From SIG607 sp045537575 (lineage in GTDB: Bacteria; Bacillota; Clostridia; Oscillospirales; Acutalibacteraceae): 6,084 bases of DNA. Below the pieces are notes generated by a model. That model was not told the DNA's origin. It searched no databases and saw nothing but the letters and a program-made list of their open reading frames with translations. Shown here piece after piece: positions 1-5,503 of this stretch (positions are counted from its first letter, which is position 1; each line of letters opens with the position of its first letter). The position numbers were made by a program, and so were the translations under genes. The stretch spans positions 1 to 6,084 of the forward strand of contig JAZSPU010000042.1 of NCBI GenBank assembly GCA_045537575.1. The letters are read 5' to 3'.

Positions 1-1
1 T

Positions 2-697
2 ATTCATACTGCTTCCGATCCTACCGTTGAATGTATGATGATTCCCGATATGTCACTTGCAGTTGCCGAGCAGTTCGCTTTGCAGAATAAGGACGTATTG
101 GTGCTTCTTACCGATATGACAAACTATGCTGACGCTATGAAGGAAATCGCTATTACACAAGAACAGGTTCCCTCTAACCGAGGCTACCCCGGTGACCTTT
201 ATTCTCAGCTTGCCGCCCGTTACGAAAAGGCGGTTGACTTTGCCGATTCGGGCTCAATAACCGTTTTGGCAGTTACTACAATGCCGGGTGATGACGTTAC
301 CCATCCCGTTCCCGATAATACAGGCTATATTACCGAAGGTCAGTATTATCTTAAGGGCGGCAGAATTGAACCCTTCGGTTCGCTTTCTCGTTTAAAGCAA
401 AACGTAAACGGCAAAACCAGACGCGACCATCGTGCTCTTATGGATGCTATGATTCGTATGTATTCTTCCTATAAAGAAACGGTAGAAAAGAAGAATATGG
501 GCTTTGCTATGAGCCGTTGGGATGAAAAGCTTTTAAAATACGGTGTGCTTTTTGAAGAAAAGTTGATGGACTTGTCGGTGAATTTATCCCTTGAAGATGC
601 TCTTGATTTGGGTTGGGAAATTTTAGCCGATTGCTTCGAAAGAGACGAAACCGGAATTAAGTCAGACCTTACTGATGAATTTTGGCCTAAAAAGTAA
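2..697 (+). CDS. atpB: V-type ATPase subunit B, C-terminal part (5' end outside window)
   Basis: Non-catalytic nucleotide-binding subunit of the cytosolic V1/A1 head, which forms a hexamer with catalytic subunit A. The reading frame is already open at base 2, so the gene starts upstream; 231 codons are visible of a family length near 430-460. Seen directly: LLTDMTNYADAMKEI, a RGYPGDLYSQLAARYEKA segment, the GSIT...TMPGDDVTHPVPDNTGYITEGQ block, and SLSRL. The arginine of SLSRL (bases 389-391) matches the arginine finger that B contributes to the catalytic site of the neighbouring A subunit. The C-terminus (WDEKLLKYGVLFEEKLMDL ... WPKK) is the usual helical domain. The wording is closer to Chlamydia and spirochaete AtpB, as I remember them, than to Enterococcus NtpB. 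The gene lies 14 bases upstream of subunit D, in one operon. Identification is very secure; only the start is missing. Confidence 0.97.
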   Translation: MHTASDPTVECMMIPDMSLAVAEQFALQNKDVLVLLTDMTNYADAMKEIAITQEQVPSNRGYPGDLYSQLAARYEKAVDFADSGSITVLAVTTMPGDDVTHPVPDNTGYITEGQYYLKGGRIEPFGSLSRLKQNVNGKTRRDHRALMDAMIRMYSSYKETVEKKNMGFAMSRWDEKLLKYGVLFEEKLMDLSVNLSLEDALDLGWEILADCFERDETGIKSDLTDEFWPKK

Positions 698-702
698 GGA
701 GG
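696..702 (+). promoter_or_regulatory. Ribosome binding site deciding the TTG start of subunit D
   Basis: AAGGAGG, a full match to the anti-Shine-Dalgarno partner, overlaps the stop codon of subunit B and sits 9 bases before TTG at 712. It supports the TTG rather than an internal ATG as start. Confidence 0.85.
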
Positions 703-711
703 ACTGACGTT

Positions 712-1344
712 TTGGCAAAAATCAAATTAACAAAAAACGAGTTAAAGGTACAAAAGGACGCTCTTAAAATGTACCGCAGATATTTGCCGACTCTAACACT
801 TAAAAAACAACAACTCCAATCTGAAATTCGTACTATTGAAGAAAGCGCAAAGGCTGTGAGAAAAGAAAGAGAAAATCTTGAAAAAGGTTTTAGTGATTGG
901 ATTGCTGTTTTCAGCGAAAAGGATGCGTTCCCAAAGGGGATAATTACCGTAAGTAATATCCGAAAGGGTATGGGCAATATTGCAGGTGTTGATATTCCCA
1001 CCTATGAGGGAGCCGACTTTAAAAGAGGAGATTATGATTTATACTATACTCCTTTATGGGTGGATATCGCCGCAAACCATATGGAAAAGGCAATGTCCCT
1101 TGATTTAGAGGCGCAGGTGTTGGACGAACAGGTACGGCTTTTAGAAAAAGAGCTTCGTGCAACCTCTCAGAGAGTTAATCTGTTCGAAAAGGTTAAAATT
1201 CCCGAGACACAGGAGAATATAAGAAAAATATCTGTATATCTTGCTGACCAGCAGGTTAGCGCAGTAGTGCGTTCAAAAATTTCAAAACGCAAAATAGCCA
1301 TTAGAGATTCTGTGGCTTTAAAAGGGCAGGGTGATTTAGTATGA
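712..1344 (+). CDS. atpD: V-type ATPase subunit D (central rotor shaft)
   Basis: Subunit D forms the long antiparallel coiled-coil of the central stalk that turns inside the A3B3 head and passes torque to the membrane ring. The protein is 210 aa, normal for the family (about 200-215). Seen: the family-typical N-terminus AKIKLTKNELKVQKDALKMYRRYLPTL with KLKK-like continuation (TLKKQQLQSEI), a charged helical N-terminal arm (about residues 5-60), a middle less regular segment (about 65-125), and a second charged helix (about 125-185, LDEQVRLLEKELRATSQRVNLFEK). The start is TTG, backed by a perfect ribosome site and by homology beginning at once. The stop overlaps the start of subunit I in an ATGA, suggesting translational coupling. 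No subunit F gene, the usual partner of D, is seen between B and D or after D in this window. Confidence 0.95.
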   Translation: MAKIKLTKNELKVQKDALKMYRRYLPTLTLKKQQLQSEIRTIEESAKAVRKERENLEKGFSDWIAVFSEKDAFPKGIITVSNIRKGMGNIAGVDIPTYEGADFKRGDYDLYYTPLWVDIAANHMEKAMSLDLEAQVLDEQVRLLEKELRATSQRVNLFEKVKIPETQENIRKISVYLADQQVSAVVRSKISKRKIAIRDSVALKGQGDLV

Positions 1345-3254
1345 TCGTGCCTATGAAAAAGGTTTCTCTTATAATATTTTCGGATAAAAGGGAAGAAACA
1401 CTTAAAAAACTTCGCAAACTGGGACTTCTTCATATCGAAATAAGTGATGGCTCAGGCGAAAAGTTAAATGAGCTTAAAGCTCGTCTTTCTTTGCTTAACA
1501 GCGCTATATTCAGTATAGGAAAGCCTAAAAAGAAGGTTGCGGTTAAAACTGCTGATTACTTAGAGGCTATAAAAATAGCAAAGGAAATAGAAAAACTTAA
1601 TAATGATAAGAAGGAATATTTGGCGCAACGCCTTTCCCTTAATACCGAGCTTGAACGGGTAAGGGCTTGGGGTAATATTGAACCTGAAAAGATAGAGGCT
1701 TTAGCTGAAAAAGGCTTTGACCTTTCATTTTATGAAATGAGCCAGGCAGAGTATAGCGCCCTTGGTGAAGAGATAAAAACCGTAAGTCTTCTTAAAACAA
1801 AATCATCTGTAAAATTTATGGTGATAAGCTCAAAAACTTCTGATGAAGAAAAGGTTATGGATTCTCTGAAGGCTTATAAATTTGAATTACCCAAGGAAAC
1901 ATCTGCCGCACTTCTCAAGAAAATAGAAGAATTAAGCGCAAAAATAAATGCAATAGATGAAAAAATTCTTTCTTTTTCAGGTCATGTCGGCAGTTTAAAG
2001 GATGCTGTAAAAAACTGCGAAAAGGATATAGAATTTCAGGTTTATGCAACAGGAATGACCGATGAGGCTTTAAGAGAAGGTAAAAGTAATCTTTCGGTGG
2101 CGCATTTTAATGGCTATATCGAGGCTGAAAATCTTGATAAATTAAAGTCAGCTGCAAAGGAAAATTCTTGGGGACTTGTGTCAGATGAGCCTGACGAGGA
2201 AGATAACGTACCTACAAAGCTTAAAAACAATAAATTTGTGAGTCTTATTTATCCTCTTACCGATTTTCTCGGTACTGTTCCGGGGTATTTTGAATATGAT
2301 ATTTCGGCTTGGTTTTTATTCTTTATACTCATATTCTTCGGTATTATCTTCGGTGACGGCGGTTATGGTCTGTTTATATGCGCAGTTGCCGCTATCCCGA
2401 TTATTAAAGCCCTAATTACACGGAAAAAGATTTCGCCCACCTTCTTGCTTGTAGGTCTTTTCGGACTTTCAACTATTCTTTGGGGCACCCTTACGTGTAC
2501 TTGGTTCGGTCTTTCGGTGGAACAACTCCCAGCTTGGCTTAAAGCATTGTCCGTACCCGTTATATCAAATGTCTATGCCGATAAAATCTGGACACTTCCT
2601 TGGACGGCTGACGGGGTAGGGCTTACCTCTGCACAGAATTTGCAGATTTTCTGCTTTACACTTGCTTTAATTCAGCTTACCATAGCGCATATAAAGGGCG
2701 TGTGCAGAAATATAAAGTCACTAAAAATGCTTGGTGATATAGGTTCTATATTACAGCTTATAGGAATTTATTATCTTGTATTAAGCCTTGTGGTAAATCC
2801 CGAAGTTTTCAGCTTCGGTCTGGTTGTAGGCGGAGTACCTATAGGAAAGGTTGCAATAATTCTTATAGCTGTGGGATTCTTGCTTAGCTTTATATTTGCA
2901 AACTATCAGGGAAATATCATTAAATCCATACTGGCAAGTATGACCAATATAGTATCGGTTCTGCTTGGTGTGGTTAACGTATTTTCAGATATAGTTTCAT
3001 ATATAAGACTTTGGGCTGTTGGACTTGCAGGCGCCGCAATATCGGCTACCGTAAATGAACTTGCAGGGCCGCTTCTTGGTAATTTTATGTTTATGATACT
3101 TGCAATTATTTTGCTTGTGTTCGGACACGGACTTAATATGATACTGAATATTTTGTCGGTTATCGTACACGGTATCAGACTTAATACCCTTGAATTCTCC
3201 TCGCATCTTGATATGTCGTGGAGTGGGCATAAATTTAAACCCTTTGAAGAATAA
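1341..3254 (+). CDS. atpI: V-type ATPase subunit I (membrane stator, a-subunit homologue)
   Basis: Integral membrane stator that provides the two ion half-channels against the K ring and links to the peripheral stalks. The protein is 637 aa, typical for bacterial subunit I. Residues 1 to about 300 are cytosolic and charged, with coiled-coil-like stretches (about 75-110 and 185-230). From about 320 there are roughly seven to eight hydrophobic segments (around 321-337, 341-357, 367-390, 433-450, 466-485, 503-520, 530-550, 556-575, 581-608). Hallmarks seen: FGIIFGDGGYG (333-343), SYIRLWAVGLAG with Arg556 (matching yeast Vph1 Arg735, essential for ion transfer), and HGIRLNTLEF with Arg613 (matching Vph1 Arg799). 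The ATG overlaps the subunit D stop; GGTGAT at 1330-1335 is the ribosome site. An in-frame ATG at 1353 is a possible alternative start. Confidence 0.96.
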   Translation: MIVPMKKVSLIIFSDKREETLKKLRKLGLLHIEISDGSGEKLNELKARLSLLNSAIFSIGKPKKKVAVKTADYLEAIKIAKEIEKLNNDKKEYLAQRLSLNTELERVRAWGNIEPEKIEALAEKGFDLSFYEMSQAEYSALGEEIKTVSLLKTKSSVKFMVISSKTSDEEKVMDSLKAYKFELPKETSAALLKKIEELSAKINAIDEKILSFSGHVGSLKDAVKNCEKDIEFQVYATGMTDEALREGKSNLSVAHFNGYIEAENLDKLKSAAKENSWGLVSDEPDEEDNVPTKLKNNKFVSLIYPLTDFLGTVPGYFEYDISAWFLFFILIFFGIIFGDGGYGLFICAVAAIPIIKALITRKKISPTFLLVGLFGLSTILWGTLTCTWFGLSVEQLPAWLKALSVPVISNVYADKIWTLPWTADGVGLTSAQNLQIFCFTLALIQLTIAHIKGVCRNIKSLKMLGDIGSILQLIGIYYLVLSLVVNPEVFSFGLVVGGVPIGKVAIILIAVGFLLSFIFANYQGNIIKSILASMTNIVSVLLGVVNVFSDIVSYIRLWAVGLAGAAISATVNELAGPLLGNFMFMILAIILLVFGHGLNMILNILSVIVHGIRLNTLEFSSHLDMSWSGHKFKPFEE

Positions 3255-3265
3255 TTTTAAATTAT

Positions 3266-3271
3266 AAGGAG
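3266..3271 (+). promoter_or_regulatory. Ribosome binding site of subunit K
   Basis: AAGGAG lies 7 bases before the ATG at 3279, inside the 24-base gap after subunit I. A strong site fits the need for many K copies per complex. Confidence 0.8.
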
Positions 3272-3278
3272 AATTATT

Positions 3279-3704
3279 ATGAATTTAGGAACATTAGGTA
3301 CAGCGTTAGTTATGGGCATTGCCGCTATAGGCTCTGCTATAGGTATCGGTATTGCAGGTCAAGCATCAATCGGTGCTTGGAAAAAGTGCTATATGAACAA
3401 TAAGGCAGCGCCCTTTATCCTTACGGTATTTGCAGGCGCACCCCTTACACAGACCATCTACGGCTTTCTTTTGATGCAGCAGATGAAGACTGCAGCAGCC
3501 GATCCCGCTTTCCTTTTCGGATTAGGAATTGCATCGGGTATCGCAATGGCTGCTTCTGCCGTTTTCCAAGGTAAAGCAGGTGCCGCAGGCGCTGATGCTT
3601 TGGCTGAATCAGGAAAAGGCTTTTCACAGTACATTACCGTTGTAGGTCTTTGTGAAACTGTAGCGCTCTTCGCACTGGTATTCAGTATGGTTGCGTTGGG
3701 ATAA
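3279..3704 (+). CDS. atpK: V-type ATPase subunit K (ion-translocating ring proteolipid)
   Basis: Proteolipid subunit of the membrane rotor ring. The 141 aa protein has four membrane helices as two fused hairpins (about residues 4-27, 45-68, 78-98, 117-140), the V-type arrangement. The ion-binding glutamate is present only in the second hairpin, Glu126 in GLCETVAL; the matching place in the first hairpin has Gln58 (APLTQTIYG). Thr57, Gln58, Tyr61, Gln97 (in FQGKAGAAG) and Glu126 align by motif with Thr64, Gln65, Tyr68, Gln110 and Glu139 of Enterococcus hirae NtpK, which coordinate or orient bound Na+. This suggests Na+ rather than H+ as coupling ion (inference). It is somewhat shorter than the 156 aa of NtpK but within the bacterial range. 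It is the last gene of the operon and is followed directly by a terminator. Confidence 0.96.
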   Translation: MNLGTLGTALVMGIAAIGSAIGIGIAGQASIGAWKKCYMNNKAAPFILTVFAGAPLTQTIYGFLLMQQMKTAAADPAFLFGLGIASGIAMAASAVFQGKAGAAGADALAESGKGFSQYITVVGLCETVALFALVFSMVALG

Positions 3705-3741
3705 AAAAATCAACCTCGGTGAAAACCGAGGTTATTTTTTT
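3703..3741 (+). terminator. Rho-independent terminator of the V-ATPase operon
   Basis: A perfect 9-base-pair stem AACCTCGGT / ACCGAGGTT (3712-3720 and 3725-3733) closes a GAAA tetraloop and is followed by A and seven T (3735-3741). An A-run just before the stem could pair with the T-run, so weak function in the other direction is possible. The stem begins 7 bases after the stop of subunit K. Confidence 0.95.
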
Positions 3742-3935
3742 GTAGGGAAAAGGGCTGTGCTTCGCACAGAGGGGTACTGTCGCGTTGCGACAGAGGGAAA
3801 AGGGAACAGGGAAAAGGGAGGCTTCTCCTTGAGGAGAGGCTCCGTCGAAGACGGTGGTGAGGTGTAGGAGCGGATGCCCTTCATCCGTCCGTTCCCCTAA
3901 TCCCTAACCCCCGTATCGCAACGCGATACCCCTAA
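3742..3935. repeat. Intergenic hairpin-cluster repeat element
   Basis: No credible gene lies in this stretch. It contains successive perfect inverted repeats: CTGTGC/GCACAG (3755-3769), CTGTCGC/GCGACAG (3777-3793), TCTCCT/AGGAGA (3824-3837, extendable to 3821-3840 with one G-U pair), CCGTC/GACGG (3842-3854), CGGATG/CATCCG (3871-3887) and GTATCGC/GCGATAC (3913-3929). Loops are 2 to 5 bases. The left side is G-rich and the right side C-rich on the + strand; GGGAAC (3802-3807) and GTTCCC (3891-3896) can pair and enclose the central hairpins. I recall similar hairpin strings of the form GGAG-AGGAG, GAAG loop and GATG...CATC between genes in many gut Clostridia, which suggests a dispersed palindromic element. 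Copy number in this genome cannot be judged from the window, except for a short word also found at 5469-5481. Confidence 0.75.
3744..3818 (+). repeat. Three copies of the 11-base word AGGGAAAAGGG
   Basis: Exact copies lie at 3744-3754, 3794-3804 and 3808-3818. The first two bracket the two leftmost hairpins; the last two are 14 bases apart and form a short tandem. This is the G-rich left flank of the hairpin-cluster element. Confidence 0.85.
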
Positions 3936-3941
3936 ATTATC

Positions 3942-3970
3942 TTGACAATATTTTGGCGGTTTGGTAAAAT
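3942..3970 (+). promoter_or_regulatory. Sigma-70 (SigA-type) promoter for the SGNH hydrolase-ZIP unit
   Basis: The -35 box TTGACA (3942-3947) is a perfect consensus and the -10 box TAAAAT (3965-3970) matches five of six bases, with the ideal 17-base spacer. Transcription would start near 3977, giving a leader of about 25 bases before the GTG at 4002. It lies just after the last hairpin of the repeat element. No operator-like palindrome is visible between the -10 box and the gene. Confidence 0.87.
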
Positions 3971-3985
3971 TATATTTAACAGTAT

Positions 3986-3993
3986 AAGGGGAG
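3986..3993 (+). promoter_or_regulatory. Ribosome binding site deciding the GTG start of the SGNH hydrolase
   Basis: AAGGGGAG ends 8 bases before GTG at 4002. A start further upstream at TTG 3942 would place the start codon inside the promoter -35 box and has no ribosome site. Confidence 0.8.
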
Positions 3994-4001
3994 ATGTTTG
4001 T

Positions 4002-4643
4002 GTGTCTAAAGTAATTCTTTTTCAGGGTGACTCTATAACCGATTGCGGCAGAGATAAGGCTAAACCAAATTCTATAGGAACAGGATATGCTAATCTTGTC
4101 ACCGCTTCATTAGGTTATGACTGTCCCAATGAATATGTTTTTTTAAACAGGGGAATAGGCGGTAACCGAATTGTTGACCTTTATGCAAGAATAAAGAGCG
4201 ACTTTATAAATTTAAAGCCTGACATAGCCAGTATTTATATCGGTGTTAATGATACCTGGCACGAAATTGGCAGTAAAAACGGTGTTGCAACCGAAAAGTT
4301 TGAAAAAATTTACACTATGATGATTGAAGAAATAAAGGAAGCGCTTCCAAGCATTAAGCTTATAATTATTTCTCCTTTTGTTTTAGAGGGTAGCGGTACT
4401 GTTGATAAGGATAACCCCGAAAAGTTTGAATTTTTTAAAAAAGACGTTGCCGAAAAGTCTGAGGTATGCCGTAAAGTAGCAGAGAAATACGGACTTGCTT
4501 TAATCGAGCTTCAGCCCGTTTTTGACGAAGCCTTAAAGAAGGCCCCCGCTGATTATTGGACTATGGACGGCGTTCATCCCAACCCATCCGGTCACGAAAT
4601 AATAAAAAGACTCTGGCTTGAAGCCTTTAATGAGGTTAACTAA
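4002..4643 (+). CDS. SGNH/GDSL-type hydrolase (esterase or lipase-like)
   Basis: Probable serine esterase, cytosolic since no signal peptide or membrane segment is seen; the substrate cannot be told from sequence. With the GTG start the protein is 213 aa, usual for compact SGNH hydrolases. The four conserved blocks are all present: FQGDSITD with nucleophile Ser11; NRGIGGNR with oxyanion-hole Gly near 51-54; IGVNDTW with Asn84; and DGVHPNPSGH with Asp189 and His192 of the triad. The Gly-Asn-rich blocks and the early GDSITD match the family of bacterial acyl or acetyl esterases active on sugar or carbohydrate esters, but that is only family resemblance. The GTG start is preferred because a ribosome site lies before it and the conserved sheet begins at once (SKVILFQGDS). 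Its stop overlaps the ATG of the ZIP gene (TAATG), so the two are probably translated together. Confidence 0.92.
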   Translation: MSKVILFQGDSITDCGRDKAKPNSIGTGYANLVTASLGYDCPNEYVFLNRGIGGNRIVDLYARIKSDFINLKPDIASIYIGVNDTWHEIGSKNGVATEKFEKIYTMMIEEIKEALPSIKLIIISPFVLEGSGTVDKDNPEKFEFFKKDVAEKSEVCRKVAEKYGLALIELQPVFDEALKKAPADYWTMDGVHPNPSGHEIIKRLWLEAFNEVN

Positions 4644-5398
4644 TGGAACTTGTTTTACTAACGGCTTTAGGTGTTGGTGGCGCTACCGTTTTCGGAGCCA
4701 TAATTGGATTTATCTTTAAGAAAATTACTCATAAAATTTCCGATATTGCTCTTTCCTTTGCAGCAGGCATAATGCTCGCAGCATCGGTTATCGGACTTAT
4801 TCTGCCGTCATTAGAGTATGGCGGAAAATACGGTATAATAATAACCATTGTGGGCATTTTTGCAGGTGCGTTTTGTCTTAATCTTATGGACAAGCTTATT
4901 CCTCATATGCACTCTATGCTCGGTGTAGATACCGAACACCATAATAACGCTAATATCGATAAGGTTATGCTTTTTATATTGGCTATAGCAATACACAATT
5001 TGCCTGAAGGTATTGCCGCAGGCGTTGGCTTTGGAAGTGAAAACACCTCAAAGGCATTGTTTATTGCCCTTGGTATTGCTTTGCAGAATATTCCCGAGGG
5101 TATGATTATAATCTGGCCTATGCTTGGTGCAGGTGTTCCTCCTAAAAGAACCTTCATATGCGCTTTGGCTACGGGAATTGTGGAGGTAATAGGTACCTTT
5201 ATAGGCTATTTTGCAGTATCTGTCGCACAGTTTATATTGCCTTTTGCACTTGCTTTTGCAGGCGGCACTATGCTTTACGTTATCAGTGATGAAATGTTGC
5301 TTGAAACTCATCACGACGGTAATCAACGTGGGGCAACCTATGCGCTTCTTATAGGCTTTTCAATAATGCTTATTAGTGAAGCTTTTCTTGGAGGCTAA
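4643..5398 (+). CDS. ZIP family divalent metal transporter (GufA-like)
   Basis: Inner membrane protein that probably imports Zn2+ or related divalent metal ions into the cytosol. The 251 aa product has about eight hydrophobic segments, typical of the bacterial GufA-like ZIP group. Diagnostic motifs: HNLPEG in helix 4 (His118, Asn119, Glu122) and QNIPEG in helix 5 (Gln148, Asn149, Glu152), which form the binuclear metal site in ZIP structures; Glu181 in the next helix (TGIVEVIG) may be a further ligand. A cytosolic loop between helices 3 and 4 (about residues 84-106) is rich in His (HMH, EHH), as often seen in ZIP proteins, and SDEMLLETHHDG (215-226) adds further acidic and His residues. The ATG overlaps the upstream stop; TGAGG at 4631-4635 may serve as ribosome site. 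No own promoter or metal-responsive operator is visible, so it likely depends on the promoter at 3942. Confidence 0.93.
   Translation: MELVLLTALGVGGATVFGAIIGFIFKKITHKISDIALSFAAGIMLAASVIGLILPSLEYGGKYGIIITIVGIFAGAFCLNLMDKLIPHMHSMLGVDTEHHNNANIDKVMLFILAIAIHNLPEGIAAGVGFGSENTSKALFIALGIALQNIPEGMIIIWPMLGAGVPPKRTFICALATGIVEVIGTFIGYFAVSVAQFILPFALAFAGGTMLYVISDEMLLETHHDGNQRGATYALLIGFSIMLISEAFLGG
5390..5394 (+). promoter_or_regulatory. Ribosome binding site left in front of a broken gene
   Basis: GGAGG inside the last codons of the ZIP gene lies 6 bases before ATG at 5401. It marks a former translation start whose frame now stops after three codons. Confidence 0.6.
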
Positions 5399-5400
5399 CA

Positions 5401-5468
5401 ATGGAAGAATAACGTTCCGGATAGGTCAGGGCTTCGGCATTATTGCCGTAATCTTAGGCTTTATTTAA
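5401..5468 (+). pseudogene. Frameshifted 5' stub of a small membrane protein gene (YgjV-like?)
   Basis: ATG at 5401 has a good ribosome site but reads only MEE before TAA. Shifting frame by one base after the third codon gives ITFRIGQGFGIIAVILGFI and then a stop at 5466-5468. The block IGQxFGIIAxILGFI resembles the first membrane helix of the YgjV-type inner membrane protein family as I remember it. The simplest reading is a gene that lost one A near 5406-5411 and whose remaining 3' part has been deleted. The region directly after it carries no more of such a protein and leads into the next gene. An assembly error cannot restore a full gene because the downstream part is absent. The family name is tentative; that a coding remnant exists is moderately well supported. 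Confidence 0.5.
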
Positions 5469-5492
5469 AAAAGGGAACAGGTTGGAAGAGAA

Positions 5493-5498
5493 AAGGAG
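5493..5498 (+). promoter_or_regulatory. Ribosome binding site of the DUF6062-type gene
   Basis: AAGGAG lies 5 bases before ATG at 5504 and sets the start of the last gene. Confidence 0.75.
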
Positions 5499-5503
5499 AA
5501 ACA

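Noticed and set aside
687..1001. Minus-strand open frames opposite subunits D, I, K and the ZIP gene (for example this one)
   Set aside because: They lie fully antisense to well-identified genes, have no ribosome sites or recognisable motifs, and are shadow frames.
3892..3912. C-rich stretch resembling reverse-complement telomere-like TTAGGG repeats
   Set aside because: Only two imperfect units, inside the hairpin-cluster element and within a continuous bacterial locus; chance resemblance.
3742..3935. CRISPR array
   Set aside because: The hairpins differ in sequence and spacing, and there are no identical direct repeats with regular spacers.
5435..5448. CGGCA/TGCCG hairpin as a possible terminator after the ZIP gene
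   Set aside because: The stem is only 5 bp and has no T-run directly after it; it also lies within the coding remnant.
5443..5471. Possible promoter TTGCCG, 17-base spacer, TAAAAA before the DUF6062-type gene
   Set aside because: Both boxes are weak matches and the region is AT-rich and part of a gene remnant; not distinguishable from chance.
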